Below, piece after piece: positions 1 to 9,591 of a stretch of DNA of 64,000 nucleotides. Below the pieces are notes generated by a model. That model did no database searches. It worked only from the letters and a program-made list of their open reading frames with translations, and was not told where the DNA came from. The DNA lies in NCBI GenBank assembly GCA_944324485.1, contig CALUWM010000007.1, positions 1 through 64,000 of the forward strand, given 5' to 3'. This DNA comes from Candidatus Gastranaerophilales bacterium. Its GTDB lineage: Bacteria > Cyanobacteriota > Vampirovibrionia > Gastranaerophilales > Gastranaerophilaceae. Position 1 is the first letter of the stretch. The number at the start of each line of letters is the position of its first letter. The position numbers and the translations under genes were made by a program.

Positions 1-374
1 CTTGGCGCAGAGCACGGAGACCGTACCCTTTAAGTGCCGAGCGAGCTTAGCGACAGCTTAGCAAGCGAAGGCGAGGGTTGTGAGGAAAGTCCGGACAGTC
101 AAAATAGCAAGCCTGCTTGGGAAATCCAAGTGCCCGTGAGGGTGAGGAAAGTGCCACAGAAAATATGTTACTGTTAATACAGTACAAGTGCAACGGCGGA
201 GTAAAAGCCCACCGCTGATATAGTGATATATCAGGCAAGGTAAACCCCGGCTGACTGCAAGTTTGAATTTGCAAGAAGGTGCTATTTCCGTTTTGTTTAA
301 TACAAAAATTGCAAGAGAAAAACGCATTAGACAGATAATTATCTTATTACAGAATCCGGCTTATACCCGACTTT
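1..374 (+). ncRNA. rnpB: RNase P RNA, bacterial class A (5' end probably outside window)
   Basis: Catalytic RNA of RNase P, which removes 5' leaders from pre-tRNAs. The universal P4 halves are visible: GAGGAAAGTCCGG at 82-94 and ACAGAATCCGGCTTAT around 350-365. AGTGCAACGGCGG (about 187-199) and GGTAAACCCC (about 239-248) are also typical. The 3' end should fall near 370-374, just before the terminator hairpin. The 3' P1 strand (about ACCCGACTTT) finds no good complement in bases 1-80, and the stretch before P4 is about 80 nt, longer than the roughly 60 nt in E. coli. P1 and P2 therefore probably begin before base 1. Identity is secure; the 5' boundary is not. Confidence 0.93.
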
Positions 375-398
375 CTGCCTCGGTTGAGGCAGTTTTTT
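375..398 (+). terminator. Rho-independent terminator of rnpB
   Basis: Six-base-pair stem CTGCCT/AGGCAG with loop CGGTTG, followed by six T. It lies directly after the RNase P RNA and should define its 3' end before trimming. Confidence 0.8.
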
Positions 399-401
399 AA
401 T

Positions 402-432
402 AAAAAAGAGGCAATTTTTGCCTCTTTTTTAT
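402..432. terminator. Bidirectional terminator between rnpB and the alcohol dehydrogenase gene
   Basis: Near-perfect palindrome AAAAAGAGGCAA-TTTTTGCCTC followed by T6 on the plus strand and preceded by A6, which gives T6 on the minus strand. It sits between two convergent units and can stop transcription from both sides. Confidence 0.8.
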
Positions 433-447
433 TAATGGAATTAAATT

Positions 448-1644
448 TTAAAGTGATTTTTTATAAATTTCTTCAACTGCTTCTTTTGTTGCTTTTGTTG
501 GTGCTATTGAAAGAAGCCCGTCTAAAGATGGAGTAGTAAATGCTAATTCAGTCAATCTCGCGATATCATTTTCATTAAATCCTTCATCTTTTAATTTATT
601 AGGAACACCTACGGATTTTAGCCATTCGTAAACTAAATTTCCGGCTTCTTTTGCATTCATTGTATCTCTAATTGATGGTGCCATTGGTTTTAAAATATGA
701 GCCAAGGTTTCTTTCTTAGCTTCCCACATATTTTCAACAACAGCAGGAAGTAATATAGCAAGTCCTAAGCCATGGGATAATTCATGTTTAACTGCTGATA
801 GCGGATGTTCAAGTGCATGAGTATAGTGCAGAAGCCCGTTATCAAAGCATACTCCGCCTAACATTGCTGCATATGCCAGAAAATATCTTGCATTAATATC
901 TTCCGGATCTTTGATTACGGCAGGTAAATATTTTGCAACCATTGAAATAACTTCATGCGCAAGGCAAATCGTATAAGGAGAAGCAACTTTGCTTGTAGCA
1001 GCTTCTACAACATGGTTTACTGCATCGATAGATACATATTTAGTTTGTTTTTCAGATAATTTTGTCATAAGTTTTGGATCATCAATTGCATACATTGGGT
1101 ATATACAATCGTATGCTATTGCTGGTTTATAATCTTTTTCAACTATTGTTGCGACAGCAAATCTGTTAGTTTCTGTTCCTGTTCCGTGGGTTAGATTTAT
1201 TGCAACTATTGGTGCAGCCTTTTGGGGAGTGAACTTAAATTCATAGAGGTCATTTGCTGTTTTGTCTTTGTATTCAAGTAGTATAGCAACAGATTTACCG
1301 GCGTCAGTTGGCGAGCCTCCACCTATTGCAATTACTGCTTTGGCATCAAAATCACGAGCAAGTTTGGCTGCTTCATCTATTGCAATATTTGTCGGGTTGG
1401 GTGTAACTTTATCATAATTAACATATTCAATGTTGTTGTTTTTTAAGGCTTTTTCAACAACATCCCATGCTCCTGTTGCTTTGTAAGCGTTTCTTCCCGA
1501 CATAACAATTAATTTATCTATTCCTTTGGTTTTAAGATCGTGAGCTATGTCGTTTATTTTTTCAATCGCACCAACTCCAAAATAAACACATGTTCTTGTT
1601 CTGATTTCTTTAACTTCGTTAATGTTAATGTCTTTTTCCCACAT
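448..1644 (-). CDS. Iron-containing alcohol dehydrogenase
   Basis: Group III Fe-dependent alcohol dehydrogenase, 398 aa, the usual length for single-domain members. It interconverts an aldehyde and an alcohol with NAD(P)H and fits NADH disposal in fermentation. The N-terminal half has the nucleotide-binding GGGS (108-111) and the GTGTE motif (154-158). The C-terminal helical half has the metal ligands D207, H211, H276 and H291, with H280 spaced as in E. coli FucO. It stands alone on the minus strand, converging on rnpB. The ATG is preceded by TAGGAG on the coding strand. The substrate cannot be told: butanol, propanediol and ethanol enzymes all share these motifs. Confidence 0.93.
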   Translation of the reverse strand: MWEKDININEVKEIRTRTCVYFGVGAIEKINDIAHDLKTKGIDKLIVMSGRNAYKATGAWDVVEKALKNNNIEYVNYDKVTPNPTNIAIDEAAKLARDFDAKAVIAIGGGSPTDAGKSVAILLEYKDKTANDLYEFKFTPQKAAPIVAINLTHGTGTETNRFAVATIVEKDYKPAIAYDCIYPMYAIDDPKLMTKLSEKQTKYVSIDAVNHVVEAATSKVASPYTICLAHEVISMVAKYLPAVIKDPEDINARYFLAYAAMLGGVCFDNGLLHYTHALEHPLSAVKHELSHGLGLAILLPAVVENMWEAKKETLAHILKPMAPSIRDTMNAKEAGNLVYEWLKSVGVPNKLKDEGFNENDIARLTELAFTTPSLDGLLSIAPTKATKEAVEEIYKKSL

Positions 1645-1707
1645 ACAAAAACTCCTATATAAATGTACAAAATCATTGTAACATTTTTTTAAGAGTTTGT
1701 ATAAAAA

Positions 1708-2631
1708 TTATTTTTTATCCGGTTTTTGAACACTAAAAGATTTATTTTCGTTTATTTCTATTCTTGCTGATTTAATTTTATCTTTTATTTCATCTGAAAT
1801 GCCTGAACCTTGAACAAGTCTGTCTATAAAAGCATTGTTTAGTTTTACTGCTTTTGGCAGTGCTCCTAACTCTTCAAGGATTTCTTTAATTTTATCAAAA
1901 TCATATGAAAAAGTTTTTTTATGATTGTATGTTAAAATCTCTCCGCTGTTTGATTGGATTTGTTTTCCGCCACGTTCAAAATATATTTTAAAAATAGAAC
2001 GTAAGTCTTGTATTTCTGATTGCATAGTGTTTATTGCAGATTGAAGTCTCAGATATCTTTCAAAGAGATATTCAACATGGTCAATTTGAGATAATTGCCA
2101 ATTATATTTTTGGTAATACAGTGCTTTTAATTTAGGATAACATTTGGCAAGAGCCATTGCATCTCCCATGGCTCTGTGGCGTTGTTCATTGTCTGCATTA
2201 AACACACTGACTAAACAATCTAAGCCGCAAGATTCGTATTGCGGATAAACTTCTTTAAACATCATTTGTGTATCTATGTAGTTATTTTCAAGAGGCTTAT
2301 TATATAATCTTTTTGATGCTTTATTTAAAAAGCTGAAATCAAAAATTGCGTTGTGTGCAACAATTGTTGCGTCTCCAATAAATTCAAATATTTGAGGGTA
2401 TATTTCTTCTTCTGTTGGGGCGTCTTTTAAATCTTCTTCTGATATGCCGTGAATTGCTTGAGATGATTTTCTTATATGATGTTTTGCGTTAATTAAAGTT
2501 TCAAATTTGTCTTTAATTTTTCCGTTTACAAGTTTAACTCCAGCAAATTCAATTATTTTTTCTCTGGTATAGTCGAGTCCGGTTGTTTCAACATCTATTA
2601 CAATTTCAACTTCTTTAGGTTTTCTTGGCAT
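1708..2631 (-). CDS. DEDDh 3'-5' exonuclease (DnaQ/PolC epsilon-like)
   Basis: Exonuclease of the DnaQ fold, 307 aa. ExoI is D13-x-E15 in VIDVETTGLD, ExoII is D98 in VAHNAIFDF, and ExoIII is H152/D157 in HRAMGDA, so the full DEDDh set is present. The domain ends near residue 175. The remaining 130 residues are predicted helical and match nothing I recognise. Freestanding DnaQ-like proteins act in proofreading, repair or RNA trimming; the sequence does not decide between these. It lies 40 nt downstream of the MlaD gene on the same strand and may be the end of the ilvD-mlaD-exonuclease unit. Confidence 0.85.
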   Translation of the reverse strand: MPRKPKEVEIVIDVETTGLDYTREKIIEFAGVKLVNGKIKDKFETLINAKHHIRKSSQAIHGISEEDLKDAPTEEEIYPQIFEFIGDATIVAHNAIFDFSFLNKASKRLYNKPLENNYIDTQMMFKEVYPQYESCGLDCLVSVFNADNEQRHRAMGDAMALAKCYPKLKALYYQKYNWQLSQIDHVEYLFERYLRLQSAINTMQSEIQDLRSIFKIYFERGGKQIQSNSGEILTYNHKKTFSYDFDKIKEILEELGALPKAVKLNNAFIDRLVQGSGISDEIKDKIKSARIEINENKSFSVQKPDKK

Positions 2632-2670
2632 TTATTTTTCGCTTTCTTTCAAAAAAATGATACCATAAAA

Positions 2671-3330
2671 TTATTTTTTTATAAATTCGTTTAGTTTATT
2701 GACGTTTTTATCAACTCTTTGAATTGTTTGAACCATTTGATTTTGTTCATTTTTAAGATTTTCGATTTTATTTGTCATATTTTTGTTTATATTTTGAATT
2801 TCATTTCCGATTTCTTTGATTTTGTTGTCATTTGTATTTTTTATTCCGTCTAAAAATTTCTCCATTCCGGCTTTATCAAGACTTTTTATGTATTTTTCAA
2901 TTTGTTCCATGATTTCAACCAGCCCGATTGCTTCTTGGGCTACGTCATTAATTCTTATGGTGTCCCCTGTTACTATTCCAACATCGCACGAGCCGTCAGG
3001 AGGCATTAATTCGATAGATTTAGAACCGCCAAGTCCATAAAATTCAACTCTGGCAACTGTTCCGTTTGGGATTTTCATGTCTTTTTGAGTTATTATTATT
3101 TGAACTTGGATATGTTTGTTTTTTGATTTTAATTTTCTGACATATCCGACATTGATTCCCATAAATCTTACCGGAGAGCCTTTTGTTATTCCGTCAATAT
3201 CTTTAAAGTCAATATTATAGACATTTGGTTCAACAAAAAGCTTCGAATAAGTAAAGATTATTCCGCAAAAAATTATTGAAAGTATTATTGTCCAAACTAT
3301 TATTTCAGCTAAAATTGCTCTTTTTTTCAT
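2671..3330 (-). CDS. MlaD/MCE-domain lipid transport protein
   Basis: 219 aa. One N-terminal membrane anchor (about residues 8-30) is followed by a single MCE/MlaD domain (about 37-115, with the motif FKDIDGITKGSPVRFMGINVG) and a coiled-coil-like tail (about 140-219, rich in K, N, I). Known MlaD and the plastid/cyanobacterial TGD2 relatives are periplasmic substrate-binding parts of ABC phospholipid transporters. No ABC ATPase or MlaE permease gene is next to it, so its partners must lie elsewhere. It starts 1 nt after the ilvD stop, so the two genes are probably translated together. The ilvD linkage looks like packing, not function. Confidence 0.85.
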   Translation of the reverse strand: MKKRAILAEIIVWTIILSIIFCGIIFTYSKLFVEPNVYNIDFKDIDGITKGSPVRFMGINVGYVRKLKSKNKHIQVQIIITQKDMKIPNGTVARVEFYGLGGSKSIELMPPDGSCDVGIVTGDTIRINDVAQEAIGLVEIMEQIEKYIKSLDKAGMEKFLDGIKNTNDNKIKEIGNEIQNINKNMTNKIENLKNEQNQMVQTIQRVDKNVNKLNEFIKK

Positions 3331-3331
3331 T

Positions 3332-4990
3332 TTATTGTGCTATTGCGCCTTTGTCTGCTTGAGATACACTTCTTTGATATTTTGATAAATATCCCTTTAA
3401 AACTTCATTTTGGTATGGTTTAAAGTTTTCTTTTCTTTTGTTTAATTCTTCATCGGAGATTAATAGGTTTATTGTTCTTTTGTTTATATTTATTTCAATT
3501 TTATCACCGTTTTCAATTAAACCTATTGTACCGCCTATTGCTGCTTCAGGGCAAATATGACCTATGCACAGACCTCTTGTTCCGCCGGAAAATCTGCCGT
3601 CTGTTATAAGAGCGCATTTTTTGCCCAAACCTTTTCCGACTAAAAGTGAAGTTGGAGCGAGCATTTCTCGCATTCCCGGACCACCTTTTGGACCTTCGTA
3701 GCGTATTACAACGACATCACCCGCAACTACATCATCGTTTTCAATGGCTTTCATTGCATCTTCTTCATGGTTGTATACTTTTGCATTGCCGACAAATTCA
3801 AATACATCAGGGTCCACTCCGGAAATTTTAACAACTGCCCCGTTTGCAGCTAGATTTCCATGTAAAATTGCAAGTCCCGGATTTGATGTTATTGGATTGT
3901 CGAAAGGTTTTATAACGTTGTTGTCAACCCAAGCATTATCAGCAATTTCTTTTGTTGAAATTCCTATAATATTTTTAGTGTTTTTCATTTCGGGTGTTTT
4001 ACCGTAAATGGTTTTTATAACTCCTGATATACCTCCTGCATTGTCTAAATCTGTCATAGTAAGGGTGCTTGAGGGATCAAGTTTAATAATTTGCGGTATT
4101 TTTTTGCTTAATTCTTCAAAATCATCCAAAGATAGAGGAATGTCGGCACTTTGAGCAATAGCAAGCAAGTGAAGTATTGAATTGGTTGAGCCACCGAGTG
4201 CTAAATCTACAATTATTGCATTTTTTATTGAATCAAGGGTTACAATGTCTCTTGGAAGAATATTGTTTTTTACTAAGTCGCAAATTGCAAATCCTGAATC
4301 AAAAGCTATGCGGCGTTTTTTTGAAGATACGGCTGCAGCTGTTGCACATCCTGTTAGGCTCATGCCCATAACCTCAGTAAGACATGCAAGAGTGTTTGCT
4401 GTATACATACCTTGGCAAGAACCAATAGTGGGACAAGCATAATGCTCCATTTCGCATAATTTTTCTTTTGAGATTTCACCTATTCTATATCTGCCGACAG
4501 CTTCAGATGAACCTCTTATAAAAGTTAATGTTTCACCTTTACAGTGCCCTTCAAGAGAAGGACCTGCGGTTACTATTATTGCCGGTATATTTAGTCTGAG
4601 AGCTGCAATTAGCATTCCCGGAGTAATTTTATCACAGTTGGTTAAAAGGACTAAACCATCTAATTGATGAGCATTTGCAACTGTTTCGACACAGTCTGCA
4701 ATTAAATCACGGCTTGGAAGTGAATATCTCATACCGCAATGACCCATTGCTATGCCATCGCATACAGCAGGAACTCCAAAAATAAATGCTTGTCCGCCGT
4801 TTGAGTGTATCCCTTTTTCAATTTGGCGTTCTAAATCACGCATTCCGGCATGTCCTGGTACTAAATCTGAAAATGAGCTTGCTATACCTATAAAAGGTTT
4901 TTTAATGTTTTTGTCCGATAACCCTCCTGCATATAATAATGCTCTATGGGGTGCGTGTTCTATTCCTTCTTTTAAAATATTGCTTCTCAT
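3332..4990 (-). CDS. ilvD: Dihydroxy-acid dehydratase
   Basis: 552 aa. It dehydrates 2,3-dihydroxy-isovalerate and -methylvalerate to 2-oxo acids in valine and isoleucine synthesis. The Fe-S ligand motifs NCDKITPGM (C119) and PTIGSCQGM (C192) are present. The N-terminal motif is VPGH, as in the E. coli enzyme, where [2Fe-2S] family members have PCN with a third cysteine; a [4Fe-4S] oxygen-sensitive enzyme is therefore likely (inference). [12 protein letters not shown] and the C-terminal [20 protein letters not shown] are typical. A strong AAGGAG lies 7 nt before the ATG. First gene of the minus-strand unit, divergent from ctpA. No other ilv genes are in the window and no leader attenuator was seen. 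Confidence 0.96.
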   Translation of the reverse strand: MRSNILKEGIEHAPHRALLYAGGLSDKNIKKPFIGIASSFSDLVPGHAGMRDLERQIEKGIHSNGGQAFIFGVPAVCDGIAMGHCGMRYSLPSRDLIADCVETVANAHQLDGLVLLTNCDKITPGMLIAALRLNIPAIIVTAGPSLEGHCKGETLTFIRGSSEAVGRYRIGEISKEKLCEMEHYACPTIGSCQGMYTANTLACLTEVMGMSLTGCATAAAVSSKKRRIAFDSGFAICDLVKNNILPRDIVTLDSIKNAIIVDLALGGSTNSILHLLAIAQSADIPLSLDDFEELSKKIPQIIKLDPSSTLTMTDLDNAGGISGVIKTIYGKTPEMKNTKNIIGISTKEIADNAWVDNNVIKPFDNPITSNPGLAILHGNLAANGAVVKISGVDPDVFEFVGNAKVYNHEEDAMKAIENDDVVAGDVVVIRYEGPKGGPGMREMLAPTSLLVGKGLGKKCALITDGRFSGGTRGLCIGHICPEAAIGGTIGLIENGDKIEININKRTINLLISDEELNKRKENFKPYQNEVLKGYLSKYQRSVSQADKGAIAQ

Positions 4991-5101
4991 TTTTACTCCT
5001 TGTGGCTTAATCTAACTTAATTAAAACATTTTTTTAATTATTCATCAATAAGGTTTATAGAATATAATCATTTTATATGTAGAAATCAATTTTGATTTTG
5101 T

Positions 5102-5107
5102 TATAAT
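5102..5107 (+). promoter_or_regulatory. Possible -10 box for ctpA
   Basis: Perfect TATAAT about 30 nt upstream of the ctpA start in the AT-rich gap between divergent ilvD and ctpA. No convincing -35 box stands at the expected distance, so this is tentative. Confidence 0.4.
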
Positions 5108-5136
5108 AAAGTAAAATTATTAATAAGGAATGAAAG

Positions 5137-6363
5137 ATGAGTTTTAAACAAATGCTTAAAAGATTTTCAATATTTTTTATTATGTTTATATTATTTTGTG
5201 CTACCAATATGCAAAATCCGGCCTTAGCAATTACTCCTCAGGGATTATATGATAAAGCTTGGAAATTAATTCATACTAAATACGTGGATGATACTCAAAA
5301 TCAGCAAAATTGGGAACGTTGGCGTCATAAATATGATAATGTTATAAAAGATGAGGAAGATGCCTATGTTGCAATAGGTACAATGGTTGATAGTCTCGGT
5401 GATGTTTATACAAAATTTCTTACTCCTAAAGAGTATAAAGAAGAATCTGAAAGCATCCAAGGCTCCTTGAAGGGTATAGGTGTTCAAATTGGTGTTAGAG
5501 ATGGTAAACTTTTAATAATTGCGCCTCTTGAAGATACACCCGGTGAGAAAGCCGGTCTTTTGAGCGAGGATGAAATTCTTGAAATAGATGGGAAATCAAC
5601 TAAAGGAATAACCGTAGAAGCCGCCGCTGATAAAATTAGGGGACCTGAAGGAACGCAAGTTAAACTTTTAATTAAAAGAAAAGGACAAGAACCTAAATAT
5701 TATACAATTACAAGAGCAAATATTGAACTTAAATCAGTTTCAATTAAGCCTCCTAAAATTGGTAAAGTTGATGATAATTTAGGTTATATAAGATTAAGTT
5801 CTTTTATTTCAAGAAATGCTGCGTCCGAATTTCAAAATGCTCTAAATCAAATGAAAGATAAAGATGGAATTATAATTGATTTACGTTCAAATCCCGGTGG
5901 GCTTTTAACTAATGCAATTTATATAGCTGATATGCTTCTTTCTTCTAAAGTTATTGTTTCGACAGTTGATAGAGATGGTTATAAAGAAACTCAAAATTCT
6001 CTTTCTCAAGTGAGCACCAATCAACCAATTGCGGTTTTAATAAATGGCGGCTCTGCTTCTGCATCAGAAATTTTATCGGGTGCTTTAAAGGACAATAATA
6101 GAGCTGTAATTATTGGCAAGAAATCTTTTGGAAAAGGTTTAGTGCAAGAAATAAACAAATTGCCGGATGGTTCTGCTTTACATATTACAATTCAAAAGTA
6201 TTTAACTCCAAGCGGAACTGACATAAATAAAAAGGGAATTACTCCTGATTATGTTGTTGATATAACCGAAGAAGACATAAAAGCTAACAAGGATCCGCAA
6301 CTTGCAAAAGCTTGCGAGGTTTTATTGCAACAAGTTCATAAAAATACAAAACTTGCTCAATAA
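5137..6363 (+). CDS. ctpA: C-terminal processing protease (S41A family)
   Basis: 408 aa. The N-terminal hydrophobic segment (11-31, ending ALA) looks like a signal peptide, so the enzyme acts in the periplasm. A helical region (about 35-105) is followed by a PDZ domain (about 107-195) and the S41 protease core. The catalytic Ser308 sits in GGSASASE and Lys333 in KKSFGKG. CtpA/Prc enzymes cleave C-terminal tails of secreted or membrane proteins, including peptidoglycan hydrolases; in cyanobacteria CtpA processes D1, which is not relevant here without photosystems. RBS AAGGAATG lies just before the ATG, and a TATAAT box is at 5102-5107. Confidence 0.94.
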   Translation: MSFKQMLKRFSIFFIMFILFCATNMQNPALAITPQGLYDKAWKLIHTKYVDDTQNQQNWERWRHKYDNVIKDEEDAYVAIGTMVDSLGDVYTKFLTPKEYKEESESIQGSLKGIGVQIGVRDGKLLIIAPLEDTPGEKAGLLSEDEILEIDGKSTKGITVEAAADKIRGPEGTQVKLLIKRKGQEPKYYTITRANIELKSVSIKPPKIGKVDDNLGYIRLSSFISRNAASEFQNALNQMKDKDGIIIDLRSNPGGLLTNAIYIADMLLSSKVIVSTVDRDGYKETQNSLSQVSTNQPIAVLINGGSASASEILSGALKDNNRAVIIGKKSFGKGLVQEINKLPDGSALHITIQKYLTPSGTDINKKGITPDYVVDITEEDIKANKDPQLAKACEVLLQQVHKNTKLAQ

Positions 6364-6458
6364 AACTTTACAAATGTATAAAAAACATTAAAGAAAAGCT
6401 AATTACTGCCGAATAAATTTATTGTAAGGATAAAACAATAAAGGAGCAGTTATAGCTT

Positions 6459-6728
6459 ATGGCTGAAAACTATAATTTAGGTTCTAAATTTGGTTTGAAT
6501 GTTTCTCCAAAGGGAAACAAGCTTCAATCTGCCGAAACTAAAAAAGTTGAAACAGAAAACATTGTTCCTAATTTGTTTGATTCTATGACAGGTTATGTTG
6601 CTAAATATGAAAATGTTTTCAATGGCGAGGTAGCTGAAGAAATTAACATGTATTCACGTCAAGCCATGATAGTTGGAATGAATTTAAAAGCTGCAGAACA
6701 AAAGCGTAGCTTTGATATGAATATATAA
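6459..6728 (+). CDS. Small protein of unknown function
   Basis: 89 aa, soluble, no signal peptide, membrane segment or cysteine. It begins with a polar, glycine-containing stretch (1-30) and ends in a predicted helix (about 40-85) with several Met. I do not recognise a family. A good ribosome binding site (AAAGGAG, about 14 nt before the ATG) and codon use like its neighbours support a real gene. It lies 95 nt after ctpA and converges on the pseudo-receiver gene with only 2 nt between the stop codons. Confidence 0.7.
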   Translation: MAENYNLGSKFGLNVSPKGNKLQSAETKKVETENIVPNLFDSMTGYVAKYENVFNGEVAEEINMYSRQAMIVGMNLKAAEQKRSFDMNI

Positions 6729-6730
6729 CT

Positions 6731-8074
6731 TTAAGCTTTTTTCTTTAAAATAATTATAAATTTATCTATTAGTTCGCCAAGCATCAAAGACATTCTTCTG
6801 TAATCAAGTATTGTAAAGTCTATTGTTTCTGTTTCAAAAAGACGTTTTTGTTCGTTGTCCATAATTGTTAAGCGAATAAGGGCGTGTTCTATTCCATCGT
6901 ATTCTATTGCCATTGAAGCACAAACATCTCCGGATGATACACTAAATAAAGATTTGTTGCCTGTATATGAATTAATTGCAAAGTCTTGTCTTTTGATTTT
7001 TAATATATTTTCGTATTTTTTAAATACCGGAGATATAACAACTTTAAGTTTTCTTTGATAAGCTTGGTTAAAAAGCTTAATACTGTTTTTATCAAAAGCG
7101 TTTTGTGCTTCATTTTTACTTGCGTTTTCAACAGGTTCGATTGAATCAGATAAATCTTTGGAATTTAGCAAGTCTCTTCTTGCTTGAAAATTCATTGTAG
7201 GTTTGCTTTCGCCTGCATAAAAGTCTGATGCAACTATTAGAGAGTTTGTGTTTTCAGATGCTTTTTCAAGAGCAGCTTCAAGTGCTTCTTTTATGTCATC
7301 GAATTTTTGTTCCAATACTTCTACAACACCGGCATTTGCTCCTGCATCAATTCCTAAATTGTTATTGATACGTTCAAATACACTGTATGCTCCGTTTAAT
7401 TTTGTTTTGTGTAAATAAACATAGAATTTATCAACATCTTTTATTATAATTGAATCGTTCAAACGAATTGATTTTTTTATTATTGAAATAAATTCTTTAG
7501 GATTTTTATATTCAGGATATTTTTTATCAGGTGCAACAAGTAAAATGCAAGCCCTTTGTTGGTATTTGCGAGTTTGCGTTATTTCGTTTTTCAAAAAGTC
7601 ATCACAATACTTTTGAGTGTATACACCGGTATCTCCTTGAACAACTCCAAGCGCAGTTAAAAATTCTGTTCTTGATTCAATATTTAAACTTAGCTCATTT
7701 TTTTGTAAACACCAAATAACTCTGATTAAGAGTTCATAGTCTATTATTGGCATAAAAAGAACGTCGCTTATTCCGCTGTCAAAAGCTTCGATAATAGTTT
7801 CTCTTGAGCAATTTTCGTTAATTAATAAAATAGGCAAATTTTTGTATAATTCTTGTTTTTTAATTTTTTTAATTAAATTAATAGCATGTAAATTATTATT
7901 GTCGCAATGTAGAATTATTACATTTGGCGAGAAACCGTCAAACATATTTTGAGCTTCTTCAATGGAACAAGATTTGATTTTATCCAGATTTCTTAATAAA
8001 ACAAGTTTTTGTGAAATCTGACTAACAAGTTCTTGTCTATCACTCACAATTACAACGGTATTCGCATCAGCCAT
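6731..8074 (-). CDS. Pseudo-receiver / degenerate GGDEF-like signalling protein
   Basis: 447 aa. Residues 6-120 have the receiver fold pattern, but the phosphoacceptor position after strand 3 is His56 (VIILHCD), and only one acidic pocket residue (D12) is seen, so it is probably not phosphorylated in the usual way. Residues about 140-270 resemble a GGDEF domain at its start (GDTGVYTQKY against the usual DxLTGLYNRRY) but have no GGDEF signature, so no cyclase activity is expected. The C-terminal 160 residues form an unrecognised alpha/beta domain. It probably works through protein contacts. It converges on the 89-aa gene. Confidence 0.65.
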   Translation of the reverse strand: MADANTVVIVSDRQELVSQISQKLVLLRNLDKIKSCSIEEAQNMFDGFSPNVIILHCDNNNLHAINLIKKIKKQELYKNLPILLINENCSRETIIEAFDSGISDVLFMPIIDYELLIRVIWCLQKNELSLNIESRTEFLTALGVVQGDTGVYTQKYCDDFLKNEITQTRKYQQRACILLVAPDKKYPEYKNPKEFISIIKKSIRLNDSIIIKDVDKFYVYLHKTKLNGAYSVFERINNNLGIDAGANAGVVEVLEQKFDDIKEALEAALEKASENTNSLIVASDFYAGESKPTMNFQARRDLLNSKDLSDSIEPVENASKNEAQNAFDKNSIKLFNQAYQRKLKVVISPVFKKYENILKIKRQDFAINSYTGNKSLFSVSSGDVCASMAIEYDGIEHALIRLTIMDNEQKRLFETETIDFTILDYRRMSLMLGELIDKFIIILKKKA

Positions 8075-8190
8075 TGATTACCACTACTCCAAATTAATTC
8101 TACTTAATTACTACAATACTACAAAAATAAGTTTTTTAGCAAAAAATTTTACAAATGACAATATAAATTAAATCTGCTAGAATTAATTTT

Positions 8191-9591
8191 ATGAAAGAAT
8201 TTTTAAAAGATAATAAAGTAATTTTGATATTAATATTACTTGTTGGTTTAGGATTAAGGTTATGGAATTTAAATAAACCCGAGGGTTTATGGAATGATGA
8301 ATATATTGTATATTCAATTTCTGCCCTAAAATTTCCGTTTGATTTTTTTGAAGGCATAAAAACAAATTGTCATGCTCCTTTGCATTATTTTTATTTAAAA
8401 TTATGGATGGCAATATTTAAAAATTCGGATTTTATGCTCAGGTTATCTTCTCTTGTACCCAACCTTTTGGGTTGTTTAGTTATGTATTTTGTCGGTAAAA
8501 ATTACCAAACCAAAGGCTATTCTGTCCAAATCGGTCTTGCTTGTGCCCTTGTTGGTGCAATTAGTTCGTTTTTAATATATTTTTCTCAAGAAGTAAGAAT
8601 ATATTCAATGATTTTTCTTTTATCTTCTTTAATTCTTTTATATTCTATAAAAATGTATAATTCACCAAGTAAAAAAAATTGTTGGTGGCTTACGTTTTTT
8701 TCTGTTTTATTGATTTTAGAACATACGATAGGTTTTGTATATGTTCTTTTTAATGTGTTTGGATTATTGGCATTTAGACAAAAAGCCAAAAAGAAAAAGG
8801 ATGCAGATGATTTTTATATTCCGATTTTATCCGGCTTGATTTTGTGTTTGCCTTTGATACCTTTTTTGTTTAGAATATTTGCTCATCCTACATATTTTTC
8901 TCAATGGTGGGCTCCTTTTAATTGGTCTAAAATATTCTTTTATTTTACGGATTTGTTTTCTCCGGTATTAAAAAACATAACAAATTCGCCTGTTAGTTTT
9001 TATCATCAAATTGTAAAAAATGATGTTATAAATATAGGCTTTATTTTGTTTGCAATTATTCCGGCTTCAATTGGTTTATTTTTGATTATTAAGTCCAATA
9101 TTGATTCAAAGAGAATAAACAGGTACTTTCTTGCTGTATTCATAGCAACATTCCTAACGGTTCTTATTGCTTCAATTGCAGGTAAGATAATTTTTCTAAC
9201 TAAGTATTTGACTGAATTGTATCCGATTTTAATTTTAATGGCTGCTATCGGTTGGGCTGAATTAAGTTCGAAAAATACAAAAATTACTCTTGCGACTTTT
9301 TATGTTTTTATGACTTTGTTTTTCATAATCGTATCTCATACTTCAGCAATTCGACTTGTGAGAGAAGAAGGACAAAGGCTTCCGATTGTTGCAATGCAAG
9401 ATATGGGTATTCAAAAAAATGATAAGATTCTTTTTTTGTATTATCCAAAGACACATTTTGCAAAGTATTACAATGAAGAAAATTATATAGTTTCGTCTAT
9501 TGACAAATACAACTTCCCTTATGTTCTTGAAAAAGGGGACACTTATGATGCTTTTAAAGACGGGCATGAGTTGTATAAAGTTTTTTTTTAG
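8191..9591 (+). CDS. GT39/ArnT-like membrane glycosyltransferase, N-terminal part (frameshifted)
   Basis: 466 aa before an early stop. It has about 10-11 hydrophobic segments and the family hallmarks of polyprenyl-phosphate-sugar transferases: an acidic pair in the first periplasmic loop (D36-E37 in GLWNDEY) and the CHAPLHYFYLKLW segment (about 62-74). Members move sugars from lipid carriers onto proteins, lipid A or polymers at the outer face of the membrane. The frame ends in a run of nine T (9581-9589) followed by AG, creating TAG at 9589-9591. The -1 frame continues open for 95 codons to 9875 with matching character. One more T would restore a protein of about 560 aa, normal for the family. 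Its acceptor is unknown. Confidence 0.85.
   Translation: MKEFLKDNKVILILILLVGLGLRLWNLNKPEGLWNDEYIVYSISALKFPFDFFEGIKTNCHAPLHYFYLKLWMAIFKNSDFMLRLSSLVPNLLGCLVMYFVGKNYQTKGYSVQIGLACALVGAISSFLIYFSQEVRIYSMIFLLSSLILLYSIKMYNSPSKKNCWWLTFFSVLLILEHTIGFVYVLFNVFGLLAFRQKAKKKKDADDFYIPILSGLILCLPLIPFLFRIFAHPTYFSQWWAPFNWSKIFFYFTDLFSPVLKNITNSPVSFYHQIVKNDVINIGFILFAIIPASIGLFLIIKSNIDSKRINRYFLAVFIATFLTVLIASIAGKIIFLTKYLTELYPILILMAAIGWAELSSKNTKITLATFYVFMTLFFIIVSHTSAIRLVREEGQRLPIVAMQDMGIQKNDKILFLYYPKTHFAKYYNEENYIVSSIDKYNFPYVLEKGDTYDAFKDGHELYKVFF

Noticed and set aside
47..327. Two minus-strand open frames of 75 and 89 codons
   Set aside because: They lie inside the RNase P RNA and have no ribosome binding site or family match.
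5010..5136. Leader attenuator or T-box upstream of ilvD
   Set aside because: The leader is short and AT-rich, with no specifier stem, T-box sequence, leader peptide or terminator.
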